The position numbers and the translations under genes were made by a program. The notes beneath the pieces are model-generated. The model was given only the letters and a program-made list of their open reading frames with translations. It had not been told where the DNA came from and ran no database searches. A DNA stretch of 41,811 nucleotides from Paracoccaceae bacterium. GTDB taxonomy: Bacteria; Pseudomonadota; Alphaproteobacteria; Rhodobacterales; Rhodobacteraceae. The stretch spans positions 13,542 through 55,352 of the forward strand of contig JAHDDY010000020.1 of assembly GCA_020629115.1 (NCBI GenBank). Direction: 5' to 3'. This document shows, in pieces, positions 1 through 9,116 of the stretch (position 1 is its first letter; each line of letters begins with the position of its first letter).

Positions 1-2
1 CT

Positions 3-1247
3 CACACCTCCCGCCGCTCCCTCCTGCGCGGCGCACTTGCCTTGGGCGGTGCTACAGCGGCGACCCCTGCGCTGGCGCGTGCGCCGGACCCGGCCATCAC
101 CGAACTGCAACCCTGGATGCAGGACCTCGGCGACGGCGTGGACGCGCGGCCCTACGGGATGCCGTCCGGGCACGAGGCGCATGTGGTGCGCCGCGACGTG
201 CCGTGGCTGACCGCCGATCCGGTCTCCTCGGTCAACTTCACGCCCCTGCACGAACTCGACGGCATCATCACGCCCAACGGCCTGTGCTTCGAGCGCCACC
301 ATGCGGGCGTCGCGGAGGTGGATCCGGCGCGGCACCGGCTGATGATCAACGGTCTCGTGGACACGCCGCTGGTCTTCACCATGGAGGACATCAAGCGCTT
401 CCCGCGCGAGAACCGGCTCTACTTCCTCGAATGCGCGGCCAATTCGGGCATGGAATGGCGGGGCGCGCAGCTCAACGGGTGCCAGTTCACGCACGGGATG
501 GTGCATTGCGTCATGTATACCGGCGTCCCGCTGCGGCACCTGCTGAACGAGGCGGGCGTGCGGACCAACGCGCGCTGGATCATGCCCGAGGGGGCCGATG
601 CCAGCGCCATGACGCGCTCCATCCCGCTGAAGAAGGCGATGGACGACTGCCTCGTCGCCTTCGCCATGAACGGCGAGGCGCTGCGCCCGGAGCAGGGCTA
701 TCCCCTGCGCATCGTCGTGCCCGGCTGGGAAGGCAACATGTGGGTCAAGTGGCTCCGCCGGATCGAGGTCGGCGACGCACCCTGGCACCACCGGGAGGAG
801 ACCTCGAAATACACCGACCTGATGGAGAACGGGAAGGCCCGGCGCTTCACCTGGGAGATGGACGTGAAATCCGTCATCACCAACCCCTCGCCCCAGGCCC
901 CGATCACCCATGGCAAGGGCCATACGGTGCTCACCGGCCTCGCCTGGTCCGGGCGCGGGACCGTCGAGCGGGTGGACGTGAGTCTCGACGGGGGGCGCAA
1001 CTGGCGGCCCGCCCGCATCGACGGGGGCAGCCATCCGATGGCGCTGCACCGTTTCTACCACGAGTTCGACTGGGACGGCTCGCCCCTCCTGCTGCAAAGC
1101 CGCGCGGTGGACAGCGACGGGCACGTGCAGCCGACCAAGAAGGCTCTGCGCGCCGTGCGGGGCGAGAACTCGATCTACCACAACAACGGCATCCAGACAT
1201 GGCACGTACGCGCGGGCGGGGAGGTGGAGAATGTCGAGGTTTCCTGA
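3..1247 (+). CDS. soxC: SoxC, sulfane dehydrogenase molybdenum subunit (5' end cut by window)
   Basis: Molybdopterin subunit of the periplasmic Sox(CD)2 sulfane dehydrogenase, which oxidises the sulfane sulfur bound to SoxY during thiosulfate oxidation. The protein has the sulfite-oxidase fold: a Moco domain with the ligand Cys in FLECAANSG (Cys codon 432-434), the stretch PLRIVVPGWEGNMWVKW, and a C-terminal dimerisation domain. The frame stays open to the window edge, and the residues encoded from nt 9 on (SRRSLLRGALALGG) are a twin-arginine signal, so the true start lies upstream and the TTG at 42 is not the start. It overlaps soxD by 17 bp. The rest of the sox cluster should lie to the left of the window. 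Confidence 0.95.
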   Translation, partial: HTSRRSLLRGALALGGATAATPALARAPDPAITELQPWMQDLGDGVDARPYGMPSGHEAHVVRRDVPWLTADPVSSVNFTPLHELDGIITPNGLCFERHHAGVAEVDPARHRLMINGLVDTPLVFTMEDIKRFPRENRLYFLECAANSGMEWRGAQLNGCQFTHGMVHCVMYTGVPLRHLLNEAGVRTNARWIMPEGADASAMTRSIPLKKAMDDCLVAFAMNGEALRPEQGYPLRIVVPGWEGNMWVKWLRRIEVGDAPWHHREETSKYTDLMENGKARRFTWEMDVKSVITNPSPQAPITHGKGHTVLTGLAWSGRGTVERVDVSLDGGRNWRPARIDGGSHPMALHRFYHEFDWDGSPLLLQSRAVDSDGHVQPTKKALRAVRGENSIYHNNGIQTWHVRAGGEVENVEVS

Positions 1248-1929
1248 TATCCGCACCCCGCCCCGGGCGAAGACCCGGGGCCTCGGCGGACGACGCGCCT
1301 TCTCGCGGCTCGTCCTGTCGGCGTCCGGCATCCTCGCGCTCCTCGCGGGACCGGCCCATGCCGAGGGCTACGGGCTGGGACGCGCGGCCCTGCCCGAGGA
1401 GGTGGCGGCGTGGGACATCGACATCCGCCCCGACGGCGCGGGCCTGCCCCCCGGCTCCGGCACCGCCGTCGAGGGCGAGGAACTCTACACCGACAACTGC
1501 GCCTACTGCCACGGCGATTTCGGCGAGGGGATCGACCGCTGGCCCGTGCTGGCGGGAGGGCAGGGCACCCTGACGGGCGAGCGCCCGGTCAAGACCGTCG
1601 GCTCCTACTGGCCCTATCTCTCAACGGTCTGGGACTACGTTCACCGCGCCATGCCCTTCGGCGCGGCGCAGACGCTGGAGGATGACGAGGTCTACGCGAT
1701 CACGGCGTACCTGCTCTACATGAACGACGTGGTCGAGGACGATTTCGAGCTGTCGCGGGAGAGCTTCCCGCAGGTGGCGATGCCGAACGCGGGCGGCTTC
1801 TTCGAGGATACCCGCCCCGACACGCCGACCCTGACGCAGGCGGAGCCGTGCATGCGCGACTGCAAGCCCGGCCCCGTCGAGATCGTCATGCGCGCCCGCG
1901 TGCTGGACGTGACGCCCGAGGAGGAGTGA
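1231..1929 (+). CDS. soxD: SoxD, c-type cytochrome subunit of sulfane dehydrogenase (short, one CxxCH)
   Basis: Electron-accepting cytochrome c partner of SoxC. A signal sequence ends near Ala44 (AGPAHA). One haem site, CAYCH, is encoded at 1498-1512, and MPFGAAQTLEDDEVYAITAYLLYMN supplies the axial Met region and the cytochrome c helix. The C-terminus carries CMRDCK, a Cys pair that is not a haem site. At 232 residues it is far shorter than the dihaem SoxD of Paracoccus (about 380), so it is a single-haem form. ATG 1231 follows a GGGGAGGTGGAGA ribosome site inside the end of soxC, indicating translational coupling. Confidence 0.92.
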   Translation: MSRFPDIRTPPRAKTRGLGGRRAFSRLVLSASGILALLAGPAHAEGYGLGRAALPEEVAAWDIDIRPDGAGLPPGSGTAVEGEELYTDNCAYCHGDFGEGIDRWPVLAGGQGTLTGERPVKTVGSYWPYLSTVWDYVHRAMPFGAAQTLEDDEVYAITAYLLYMNDVVEDDFELSRESFPQVAMPNAGGFFEDTRPDTPTLTQAEPCMRDCKPGPVEIVMRARVLDVTPEEE

Positions 1930-1965
1930 TCCCCTCCACGCCGCACGCTTCGGGATGCGGAACGG

Positions 1966-3258
1966 TCAGGTCAGCGCCCCGTCCGCCCCGATGCTCGATT
2001 TTCCGCCCAGGTACCCGTGCAGCGCCTCGGGAATCGCGATCGACCCATCCGCCCGCTGGCCGTTCTCCATCACCGCGATGAGGCATCGGCCCACGGCGAG
2101 GCCGGAGCCGTTGAGCGTGTGGACGAAGCCGGGCTTGCCGCCCCCCTCGGGCTTGAACCGGGCGTTCATCCGCCGCGCCTGGAAGTCGCCGCAGACCGAG
2201 CAGGAGGAGATCTCGCGATAGGCGTCCTGACCGGGGAGCCAGACCTCCAGATCGTAGGTCTTGCGCGCGCCGAAGCCCATGTCGCCGGTGCACAGGACCA
2301 CCGTGCGGTAGGGCAGGTCCAGCGCCTCCAGGATGCCCTCGGCGCAGCCGCGCATCCGCTCCAGCTCGTCGCCGCTGGTGTCGGGATGCGAGATGGTGAC
2401 CATCTCGACCTTCTCGAACTGGTGCTGGCGCAGCATCCCGCGCGTGTCCTTGCCCGCGCTGCCCGCCTCCGAGCGGAAGCACTGCGAATGGGCGGTATAG
2501 CGGCGGGGCAGGGTGGCGGCATCGACCGTCTCGCCCGCGACCATGTTCGTCAGCGTCACCTCCGAGGTGGGGATGAGCCACCAGCCGTTGGTGGTGCGGT
2601 AGCTGTCCTCCGCGAATTTCGGAAGCTGGCCGGTCCCGACCATCGCCTCGTCGCGCACGAGGACGGGGGTCCAGTGCTCCACGAGGCCGTTCACGTCGAC
2701 GTTGCGATCGAGCATGAACTGCGCCAGCGCCCGGTGCAGCCGCGCGAGCGCGCCCGACAGCACCATGAACCGCGCGCCCGACAGCTTGGCGGCGGTCTCG
2801 AAATCCATGCCGCCCATCGCCTCGCCCAGCTCCCAATGCTCCTTGGGGGCGAAGTCGAGGGCGGGCGGCTCGCCCCACTTGCGGACCTCGACGTTGTCGG
2901 CCTCGTCCTTCCCGTCCGGCACGTCCGGCAGGGGCAGGTTGGGCAGGACCATGAGCGCCTCGCGCAGGGCGGCATCGGCCTGCGCCGCCTCGGCCTCCAA
3001 TGCGGCGATCTCGGCCTTCTTGTCGGCGACCAGCGCGCGCAGGCGCTCGAACTCGGCTTCGTCGCCCGCCGCCCTGGCCGCGCCGACCTGCTTCGAGGCG
3101 GCGTTGCGCTCGGCGAGGGCGGCCTCGGCTTTGGTGACGAGGCCGCGCCGGGCCGCGTCGCGCTTCAGCAGGGACGACGAGACCGGGGCCAGCCCCCGCC
3201 GCGCCATGGCGGCGTCGAAGGCGTCGGGGTTCTCGCGGATCGTCCTGATGTCGTGCAT
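1966..3258 (-). CDS. serS: Seryl-tRNA synthetase
   Basis: Cytosolic class II aminoacyl-tRNA synthetase that charges tRNA-Ser (and tRNA-Sec where present) with serine. The N-terminal [15 protein letters not shown] leads into an Ala/Glu-rich antiparallel coiled coil (residues about 30-100) that grips the tRNA variable arm. The catalytic domain shows the TSEVTLTN serine site, the motif 2 region [20 protein letters not shown] and the [19 protein letters not shown] region. About 430 residues is normal for the family. I chose the ATG at 3258 because family members begin MHDIR; an ATG three codons upstream (3267) is also possible. It is convergent with soxD, 36 bp apart. Confidence 0.97.
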   Translation of the reverse strand: MHDIRTIRENPDAFDAAMARRGLAPVSSSLLKRDAARRGLVTKAEAALAERNAASKQVGAARAAGDEAEFERLRALVADKKAEIAALEAEAAQADAALREALMVLPNLPLPDVPDGKDEADNVEVRKWGEPPALDFAPKEHWELGEAMGGMDFETAAKLSGARFMVLSGALARLHRALAQFMLDRNVDVNGLVEHWTPVLVRDEAMVGTGQLPKFAEDSYRTTNGWWLIPTSEVTLTNMVAGETVDAATLPRRYTAHSQCFRSEAGSAGKDTRGMLRQHQFEKVEMVTISHPDTSGDELERMRGCAEGILEALDLPYRTVVLCTGDMGFGARKTYDLEVWLPGQDAYREISSCSVCGDFQARRMNARFKPEGGGKPGFVHTLNGSGLAVGRCLIAVMENGQRADGSIAIPEALHGYLGGKSSIGADGALT

Positions 3259-3316
3259 GTCTCGCATCCCTGCTTCCGAGGTGATGCGGGGTCTATAATC
3301 CGCCGCCGCGCCCCTG

Positions 3317-3895
3317 TCACGCCTCCGGTGCGGGCGGGGGCAGCAGGTCGGCGACGGCGACGGCGATGCCCGGCGGATCGAGCGTCAGCGTCTCGCCCGC
3401 CTCGTGCCGGCGCAGGATCAGCGCGCCCTCGCCCCGGGCGTAGCTGTGCACGATGCGCGTGACCGGATTGACGACGAGGACCCAGGCGAGCGAGGGCAGG
3501 GTGAAGTAGCCGTCGATCTTCGTGCTCATCTCGATGGTGGTGTTCGACGGCGACAGGACCTCGACCACGACGACGGGGTCCGCGATCCGGGTCGCATCGT
3601 CGTCGACCGGCTCTCCGCATCGCAGCATGGCATCGGGAACGTAGACGGAATCGTCCAGCAGGACGTCCATGCCGTCCGTGAAGACCTCGCACGGCAGGCC
3701 GGCGCGGGCGACGGCGCGTTCCATGGCGGCGGCACCGCGCCGCTTGGAGCGATTGTGTCCGGCCCGCTCGCTCTGCATCTCCACCGGCATCCCCCGGTCC
3801 AGCTCCCACCGTCCCTCGACGCCCGCGGTCCAGTCGAGGAAGTCCGCGACGGTCATGGTCGGATCGGTCAGGCGGGCGGGTGCGTTCATGGGCAT
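3317..3895 (-). CDS. Uma2-family (DUF820) putative endonuclease
   Basis: PD-(D/E)xK-fold protein of the Uma2/DUF820 family, common in cyanobacteria and scattered in other bacteria; its biological role is unknown. The typical order is visible: [29 protein letters not shown] (the PD aspartate), [13 protein letters not shown] (the E-x-LS element), STKIDGYF with the catalytic-type Lys, then [18 protein letters not shown]. It is 192 residues, the usual length, and all expected acidic/Lys positions are present, so an active nuclease fold is plausible. It lies just upstream of serS in the same orientation with a 58-bp gap. Substrate cannot be told from sequence. Confidence 0.85.
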   Translation of the reverse strand: MPMNAPARLTDPTMTVADFLDWTAGVEGRWELDRGMPVEMQSERAGHNRSKRRGAAAMERAVARAGLPCEVFTDGMDVLLDDSVYVPDAMLRCGEPVDDDATRIADPVVVVEVLSPSNTTIEMSTKIDGYFTLPSLAWVLVVNPVTRIVHSYARGEGALILRRHEAGETLTLDPPGIAVAVADLLPPPAPEA

Positions 3896-3929
3896 GAGCC
3901 TACCATGCCCGCCCCGCCCCTCGCCAGCC

Positions 3930-4322
3930 TCAGATCGTCGCCATCGCCTTGCGGCAATCCTCGGCGCATTCGCGGCACATCTTCGCGCAGCGTCTGCAAT
4001 GGTCGTCGTCGTGATGCCCGCACATCCCGGCGCAGGCCTCGCACGCCTCCACGCAGAGGGACAGCATGGATTTCAGAAGCGCCTCGTTCGAGCCGGTGCG
4101 GCGGGAGGCGACGCGGTAGGTGGCCGTGCAGATATCGGACGTGTCGGAGCACATGCGGATGCAGTCGCGCCGCTCGGCCACGTCCGGCTCGGCGGCGCAG
4201 GCATCGGCGCAGGAGTTGGTGATGGCGGCGGCGTACATCGCGTGGCGCACGGCGAGGCCCAGCGCCTCGTTCTCGTTGCCGGCGACGTCGGGATGCTCGG
4301 CGATCATGGACTGGATGGACAT
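3930..4322 (-). CDS. Cys-rich four-helix-bundle copper-binding protein (Csp/DUF326-like)
   Basis: A 130-residue protein, starting MSIQSMIAEHP, with paired cysteines regularly spaced along predicted helices: NSCADACAAE, RDCIRMCSDTSDICTA, SLCVEACEACAGMCGHHDDDHCRRCAKMCRECAEDCR. This is the pattern of copper-storage proteins (Csp), which bind many Cu(I) ions inside a four-helix bundle. There is no signal peptide, so it resembles the cytosolic Csp3 type. ATG 4322 is preceded by GGAGAAGAA at good spacing, which decides the start against the upstream in-frame ATG at 4355. The metal is inferred from the family. Confidence 0.88.
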   Translation of the reverse strand: MSIQSMIAEHPDVAGNENEALGLAVRHAMYAAAITNSCADACAAEPDVAERRDCIRMCSDTSDICTATYRVASRRTGSNEALLKSMLSLCVEACEACAGMCGHHDDDHCRRCAKMCRECAEDCRKAMATI

Positions 4323-4420
4323 GGGTTCTTCTCCGGTATCGTTGCCGGGAAGCAATCGGGGCCGGGGCGATAGGTTCCGCCGCGGTTGAGCATGGCGACG
4401 CCGGTCTGCTAGGCATCCCC

Positions 4421-4738
4421 ATGACCTTCGCGCCCGAATCGCAGATCCTCCTCGTGAACGCCGCCATCCTGCTGGTCGCCTATCTGGGCGTGTACCCGGC
4501 CATCGAGGGCATCACGCCGATGCGGATGGCGACGATCGACATCGTGCTGACGGGCCTCGCGCTGGCGGTGGCGGGATACCTGTTCTGGGGGACGGGGACG
4601 CGGTTCTCGCTGCTGCTGTTCTCGACCAACTGGGCGGTGTTCTCCTTCGTGGCCATGCTAATCATGGAGATCCCCCTCTACATCTGGTTCTGCCGCGCCC
4701 GGGGGATGGATCCGTTCGGCGGCGACGGCGACGGGTAG
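4421..4738 (+). CDS. Small integral membrane protein, unknown function
   Basis: A 105-residue protein with three clear hydrophobic segments: about 9-27 (ILLVNAAILLVAYLGVYPAI), 38-57 (TIDIVLTGLALAVAGYLFWG) and 66-90 (LLLFSTNWAVFSFVAMLIMEIPLYIWF). The short tail is Gly/Asp-rich. I do not recognise a named family. It lies 53 bp upstream of hisB in the same direction and may be the first gene of that transcription unit. Codon use matches the neighbours, so it is very likely a real gene. Confidence 0.8.
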   Translation: MTFAPESQILLVNAAILLVAYLGVYPAIEGITPMRMATIDIVLTGLALAVAGYLFWGTGTRFSLLLFSTNWAVFSFVAMLIMEIPLYIWFCRARGMDPFGGDGDG

Positions 4739-4791
4739 GGCTGGCCTCCCGGCCCATGCGGCGGTAAGAACGCGCCCGAGGGGAGACGTCC

Positions 4792-5385
4792 ATGCGCACC
4801 GCCACGATTCAACGCGACACCACCGAGACGCAGGTCAGCGTCGAGATCGCCCTCGACGGGACGGGCACCTACGACATCGAGACGGGGATCGGCTTCCTCG
4901 ATCACATGCTGGAGCAGCTCGCCCGCCATTCGCTGATCGACATGCGGGTCCGGGCGACGGGCGACACGCATATCGACGACCATCACACGGTCGAGGATAC
5001 CGGCATCGCGCTGGGCCTCGCGCTGGTGAAGGCCCTGGGCGACTATCGCGGCATCCGGCGCTACGGGTCGTGCCTCTTGCCGATGGACGAGGCGCTGACC
5101 CGCTGCGCGCTCGACCTGTCGAAGCGGCCCTTCCTCGTCTGGACCGTCAAGTTCGCCACCGCGAAGGTCGGCACGTTCGACACGCAACTCTTCCGCGAAT
5201 TCTTCACGGCGCTGGCCATGAACGGCGGCATCACGCTGCACATCGAGACGCTGCACGGCTTCAACGACCACCATATCGCCGAAAGCGTCTTCAAGGCCGT
5301 CGCCAGGTCCCTGCGCGAGGCGGTCGAGATCGACCCGCGCAAGGCCGACGCGATTCCCAGTACCAAGGGCGTGATGGGGAGCTGA
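4792..5385 (+). CDS. hisB: Imidazoleglycerol-phosphate dehydratase
   Basis: Catalyses the dehydration of imidazoleglycerol phosphate to imidazole-acetol phosphate in histidine biosynthesis. It is the monofunctional form (197 residues, no HAD phosphatase domain). Metal-binding signatures are intact: [34 protein letters not shown], and [18 protein letters not shown] near the C-terminus. ATG 4792 follows GAGGGGAGACGTCC. It opens a run of eight genes with gaps of at most 5 bp or 4-bp overlaps that reaches hisH and beyond. Confidence 0.97.
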   Translation: MRTATIQRDTTETQVSVEIALDGTGTYDIETGIGFLDHMLEQLARHSLIDMRVRATGDTHIDDHHTVEDTGIALGLALVKALGDYRGIRRYGSCLLPMDEALTRCALDLSKRPFLVWTVKFATAKVGTFDTQLFREFFTALAMNGGITLHIETLHGFNDHHIAESVFKAVARSLREAVEIDPRKADAIPSTKGVMGS

Positions 5386-5390
5386 CGGTC

Positions 5391-6080
5391 ATGCTCCTCT
5401 CCGCCATCACCCGCTCTCTCGCGCAGCTTCCGACCCCGGCCATGCTGCGTCCGCTGCTGCTGGGCCTCGTCGTCACGGCGGTCTGCATCGTGCTGCTGGG
5501 CGTGACGGTCGGGGCGGGGGTCGGATGGCTGGTGTCGGGCGTGTCGATCCCGTTCGTCGGCGAGATCGGCGGGGCGGCGGACGATGCGGTGGGGTGGCTC
5601 GCCGGGGCGGGTACGGTTATCGCCATGGCCTTCGCCTTTACGCCCGCCGCCGCGCTCGCCATCGGCTTCTTCGTCGATCCGGTCGCCGACGCGGTGGAGG
5701 CGCGCCATTACCCCGAGCGCGGCCCGGCGCGGGGGCGGTCGATGGGGACGGAGGTGTCGATGGCCCTGCGCTATGCGGGACTGGCCATCGCGCTCAACAT
5801 CCTGCTCCTGCCCTTCTACTTCATCTTCCCGCCCCTGCCGGCGGCGGTGAACGGGTGGATTCTGGGCCGGTCCTTCTTCGACATGGCCGCCCTGCGGCGG
5901 GACACGCCCGCGCGGGTGCGCGAATTGCGCCGGTCGGTCCGGTTCCCGATGGTGCTGGGCGGTATCCTCCTCGCCGTGCTGACCCTCGTCCCGCTCCTCA
6001 ACCTCGTCGTGCCCGTTTTCGGTCTGGCGATGATGACGCATCTCTACAACGGCGCGCACCGGCGGAAGGGGGGCGCATGA
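5391..6080 (+). CDS. EI24-domain (CysZ-like) membrane protein
   Basis: A 229-residue protein that begins MLLSAITRSLAQLP, 5 bp after hisB. Four or more hydrophobic segments are visible (about residues 20-48, 65-95, 128-155, 190-215). The closing pattern NGWILGRSFFDMAAL...RFPMVLGGILLAVLTLVPLLNLVVPVFG is characteristic of EI24/CysZ-family proteins. CysZ in enterobacteria is a sulfate permease, but many alphaproteobacterial EI24 proteins have no assigned role. Its place between hisB and hisH says only that it is co-transcribed. An open frame extends upstream over hisB, but there is no reason to start there. Confidence 0.85.
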   Translation: MLLSAITRSLAQLPTPAMLRPLLLGLVVTAVCIVLLGVTVGAGVGWLVSGVSIPFVGEIGGAADDAVGWLAGAGTVIAMAFAFTPAAALAIGFFVDPVADAVEARHYPERGPARGRSMGTEVSMALRYAGLAIALNILLLPFYFIFPPLPAAVNGWILGRSFFDMAALRRDTPARVRELRRSVRFPMVLGGILLAVLTLVPLLNLVVPVFGLAMMTHLYNGAHRRKGGA

Positions 6081-6604
6081 GCGGGGGAGGGGAAACGGTG
6101 ATCTATTATCCGAACCCGTGGAAGCTGTGGCTATTCCTCGCCATCTGCCTGGGGTTCGCTGCCTTGGGGGCATTGATGGCCCTGACCGGATGGCGCATGG
6201 TGCCCCGGGATGTCGTCATGGTGGTGGTCGGCGGTATCGGGCTTGTCTTCTTCGGCGCGTGCGCCCTTGCGATCCTGTACGGTGCGCTGCGCCGTGCTCC
6301 TACGCTCGTCCTGTCGCCCCGTGCCCTGTCCTTCGGCGATCCGACGCGCGCGAATGCCCTGAGCGTGCCCTGGTCGAAGCTCGACGGTATATCCCTGTTC
6401 GGTGTCGCCGGGCAGTCGATGATCGGGATAGAGGTTGCGGACGAGGAGGCGCTGCTCGATCGTATGACGCGCGGCAAGCGCGCGCTGTTCCGGGCGAATG
6501 TGCGGATGGGCTATCCGCTCCTGTCCATCGCCCAGAGCGCGGTCGCCGCTCCCCTCGACGAGGTCGCCGAGACGATCCTGCACTACCGGGAGCGCTACGC
6601 ATGA
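6077..6604 (+). CDS. STM3941-like two-helix membrane protein
   Basis: A 175-residue protein starting [16 protein letters not shown]; its ATG overlaps the previous stop (ATGA at 6077-6080). Two adjacent transmembrane segments (about 17-37 and 45-68) are followed by a soluble domain with [15 protein letters not shown] and [16 protein letters not shown], a layout like the STM3941/PH-like bacterial membrane proteins. The family name is a resemblance I judge likely, not proven. Function is unknown. The 4-bp overlaps on both sides indicate translational coupling within the his unit. Confidence 0.75.
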   Translation: MSGGGETVIYYPNPWKLWLFLAICLGFAALGALMALTGWRMVPRDVVMVVVGGIGLVFFGACALAILYGALRRAPTLVLSPRALSFGDPTRANALSVPWSKLDGISLFGVAGQSMIGIEVADEEALLDRMTRGKRALFRANVRMGYPLLSIAQSAVAAPLDEVAETILHYRERYA

Positions 6605-7014
6605 GACGCCCGGACGCCGCCAGGCTGCTGACCCCCGACTGGAGCGTGTTCCGCAAGGGAGGCGACGCCGTCGCCGTGCCGCGGATGCCGCTGCTGATCC
6701 GCCTGCGCCGGGTGGTGGGGGAGGAGTATTTCGAGCAAGGCCCCCTCGCCCCGCTCAAGCGGTTCATGGAGGCGGTGTTCGTCCTCGGGCCGTGCTGCAT
6801 CCTCGGGGCGTACTATCTGCCCCGGGGGGGCGGGCTGCTGACCTGGTTCGGCATCGCCTGCCTCGCCATCGCCTCGCTCTACTGGTTCGCGCCGCATTTC
6901 CTGTGCCGGCTCTACCTGTCGCGGCGGGGCTACGCGCTGGCGGGGACGGTGGCGGCGGGGAGCCACGAGGCGGCGCTCGCCATGGCGCGGACGCCGGAGG
7001 GGAGAGAACGATGA
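6601..7014 (+). CDS. Small membrane protein between his genes, unknown function
   Basis: A 137-residue protein beginning [20 protein letters not shown]. The ATG at 6601 overlaps the upstream stop by 4 bp. A basic and hydrophilic N-terminal 50 residues precede two hydrophobic segments (about 61-75 and 80-96), then a short tail with an Arg/Ala-rich helix. I do not recognise the family. It is coupled to hisH by another 4-bp overlap. Codon bias is normal for the region. Confidence 0.75.
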   Translation: MRRPDAARLLTPDWSVFRKGGDAVAVPRMPLLIRLRRVVGEEYFEQGPLAPLKRFMEAVFVLGPCCILGAYYLPRGGGLLTWFGIACLAIASLYWFAPHFLCRLYLSRRGYALAGTVAAGSHEAALAMARTPEGRER

Positions 7015-7646
7015 CCACCGCGATCGTCGATTACGGCTCGGGCAACCTGCGCTCGGCGGAGAAATCCTTCCAGCGCGCGGCGCGCGAGGTGGGGGGCGGC
7101 GAGATAATAGTCACCGCCGACCCGGAGGCGGTGCGCCGGGCGACCCGCGTCGTCCTGCCCGGCGTCGGGGCCTTCGCCGACTGCCGCGCGGGGCTGGACG
7201 CCGTGCCGGGCATGGTCGAGGCGCTGGAGGAGCACCGCGCGTCCGGCAAGCCCTTCTTCGGCATCTGCGTCGGGATGCAGCTCATGGCGACCCTGGGCCG
7301 CGAGCATGGCGAGACGGCGGGCCTCGACTGGATCGGCGGGGCGGTCGAGCGGATCGTGCCCGACGATCCGGCGCTGAAGATCCCGCACATGGGCTGGAAC
7401 GCCCTGTCACTTGCGCGTGAACATCCGCTGTTCGACGGTGTATCGGGGGGCGATCATGTCTATTTCGTGCACAGCTACCACCTCGTGACCGACGACCCCG
7501 CCCACCGCCTCGCCCATGTGACCCATGGCGGGGAGATCACGGCCGTCGTGGGCCGGGACGCCCTGTTCGGCACGCAGTTCCACCCGGAGAAGTCGCAGGG
7601 GGTGGGGCTGACCCTCATCGGCAACTTCCTGCGCTGGAGACCCTGA
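7011..7646 (+). CDS. hisH: Imidazole glycerol phosphate synthase, glutamine amidotransferase subunit
   Basis: Supplies ammonia from glutamine to HisF, which makes imidazole glycerol phosphate and AICAR. The class I amidotransferase triad is complete: nucleophile Cys in [11 protein letters not shown], then His and Glu in TQFHPEKSQ. The N-terminus [15 protein letters not shown] and the oxyanion region VVLPGVGAF are typical. It is 211 residues, the normal length. ATG 7011 follows GGAGGGGAGAGAACG and overlaps the previous stop. hisA and hisF, often next to hisH, are not in the window. Confidence 0.97.
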   Translation: MTTAIVDYGSGNLRSAEKSFQRAAREVGGGEIIVTADPEAVRRATRVVLPGVGAFADCRAGLDAVPGMVEALEEHRASGKPFFGICVGMQLMATLGREHGETAGLDWIGGAVERIVPDDPALKIPHMGWNALSLAREHPLFDGVSGGDHVYFVHSYHLVTDDPAHRLAHVTHGGEITAVVGRDALFGTQFHPEKSQGVGLTLIGNFLRWRP

Positions 7647-7650
7647 CGTC

Positions 7651-8451
7651 ATGGAGAACGAAGGCCTTATCCGCATGTCCGTCTTCCTCGGCGTCTTCGC
7701 GCTCATGGCGCTGTGGGAGATGACGGCCCCGCGCCGGGCGCTGGTCGCGCCCAAGGGCAGGCGCTGGGGCGTGAACTGGGGCATCGTGGTGCTCGACACG
7801 CTGATCGTGCGGCTGCTCTTTCCCGTCGTCGCGGCGGGGGCGGCGCTGGACGCGGCGGCGAACGGGTGGGGGCTGTTCAACTGGCTCGGCTGGCCGCCCC
7901 TCGTCGAGATCGTCCTGGCCATCGTCATCCTCGACTGCCTCATCTACTGGCAGCACGTGCTGAGCCATCGCATCCCCGTCCTGTGGCGGCTGCACCGGGT
8001 CCACCATTCGGACCGCGACATCGACGTGAGCACGGCCATCCGCTTCCATCCCGGCGAGATCGCGCTGTCGATGGTGCTCAAGATCGGGGCGGTCTACCTG
8101 CTCGGCCCCGCCGCTATCGCCGTGATCCTGTTCGAGGTGATCCTGAACGGCTGCGCCCTGTTCAACCATTCGAACGTCCGGCTTCCCGGCTGGGCCGACC
8201 GCCTGCTGCGGCTCGTGGTCGTCACGCCGGACATGCACCGCGTCCACCATTCGGTCATCCACCGCGAGACGGACGCGAATTTCGGGTTCAACCTGCCCTG
8301 GTGGGACCGCCTGTTCGGCACCTACATAGATCAGCCGGAAAAAGGGCATGACGGCATGACCATCGGCCTGAACGAGTTCCAGGACGAGCGCCCGACCCGG
8401 CTGGGCTGGTCGCTGCTGCTGCCGCTGCTCGACCGCCGGGGTAATTCGTGA
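7651..8451 (+). CDS. Sterol desaturase / fatty acid hydroxylase family protein
   Basis: Membrane-bound di-iron oxygenase-like protein of 266 residues. It contains the family's His clusters: HVLSHRI, HRVHHSD, HSNV and HRVHHSVIH, which ligate two irons at the cytoplasmic face, between hydrophobic segments (about 5-22, 40-70, 80-100, 135-160). Substrates in this superfamily include sterols, carotenoids and lipids; nothing here tells which. The downstream FGFNLPWWDRLFGTY stretch is a common family signature. It starts 4 bp after hisH and overlaps the next gene by 4 bp. Confidence 0.9.
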   Translation: MENEGLIRMSVFLGVFALMALWEMTAPRRALVAPKGRRWGVNWGIVVLDTLIVRLLFPVVAAGAALDAAANGWGLFNWLGWPPLVEIVLAIVILDCLIYWQHVLSHRIPVLWRLHRVHHSDRDIDVSTAIRFHPGEIALSMVLKIGAVYLLGPAAIAVILFEVILNGCALFNHSNVRLPGWADRLLRLVVVTPDMHRVHHSVIHRETDANFGFNLPWWDRLFGTYIDQPEKGHDGMTIGLNEFQDERPTRLGWSLLLPLLDRRGNS

Positions 8452-9116
8452 CCCCCGCAGAGGTCGAGACGGCGGCGCGCGGGGCGGGCCTGACGAGCCT
8501 CGGCGTCGTCGCCGCGCGGCCCGAGCACAAGGCCCCCGAGGGCGTCGGCGCGGTCGTCCTGCTCGGGATGGCGCGGGAGGGGTGGGCGGCCTTCACCGCC
8601 GCCCCCGAATACGCCGACGGCGCGGCGGACCCGCTCGACCGCTGGTCCGTCCGGGTGGTGGAGGGGCTGGGCGAGAGCCTGGGCGCGCAGGCGCTCTTTC
8701 CCTTCGGCGGGCCGCCCTACCAGCCGTTCATGCGCTGGGCCGCGGCCTCGGGGCGGATGGGGCCGTCGCCGCTGGGCATGTCGATCCACGACGAACACGG
8801 GTTGTGGATGTCCTTCCGCGGCGCGCTGGGCTTCGCCGCGCTCGACGCCCTGCCGGAAGCGCGGCCCTTCGCCCGCCCCTGTGATACCTGCGCCTCGATG
8901 CCCTGTCTCAGGGCCTGCCCCGTCGATGCCTTCGACGGCGAGACCTACCACGTGGATCGCTGCGCCGCCCATGTCGCCGGCCGCGAGGGGGCGGCCTGCC
9001 GGGAGCGGGGATGCCTTGCGCGGCGGGCCTGCTGGGTGGGGCAGGATTTCGTGCCTGAACCGCCCCGCGCGGCCTTTCACATGGCCGCCTTCCTGCGGGC
9101 GCGGGGGTCGGCATGA
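8448..9116 (+). CDS. Ferredoxin-like protein with QueG-like [4Fe-4S] motif
   Basis: A 222-residue protein with a C-terminal Cys cluster, CDTCASMPCLRACP, followed by CAAHVAGREGAACRERGCLARRAC. This resembles the ferredoxin part of epoxyqueuosine-reductase-type proteins. The N-terminal half (TSLGVVAARPEHKAPEGVG, VVLLGMA) looks like a remnant of the QueG-type N-terminal domain, but the full cobalamin-binding region is missing, so it is not QueG itself. The GTG start at 8448 overlaps the previous stop (GTGA). Probable electron carrier; a partner oxidoreductase could be the adjacent desaturase-like protein, which is inference from position only. Confidence 0.8.
   Translation: MTPAEVETAARGAGLTSLGVVAARPEHKAPEGVGAVVLLGMAREGWAAFTAAPEYADGAADPLDRWSVRVVEGLGESLGAQALFPFGGPPYQPFMRWAAASGRMGPSPLGMSIHDEHGLWMSFRGALGFAALDALPEARPFARPCDTCASMPCLRACPVDAFDGETYHVDRCAAHVAGREGAACRERGCLARRACWVGQDFVPEPPRAAFHMAAFLRARGSA

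Noticed and set aside
42-44. TTG as start of soxC
   Set aside because: The twin-arginine signal is encoded upstream of it, and the frame is open to the window edge.
203-1573. A 456-residue plus-strand frame over soxC and soxD
   Set aside because: Low-complexity Arg/Ala/Gly translation in the wrong frame of soxC.
5070-5390. Upstream extension of the EI24-like protein over hisB
   Set aside because: That part overlaps hisB in another frame and is not protein-like; ATG 5391 gives the normal length.
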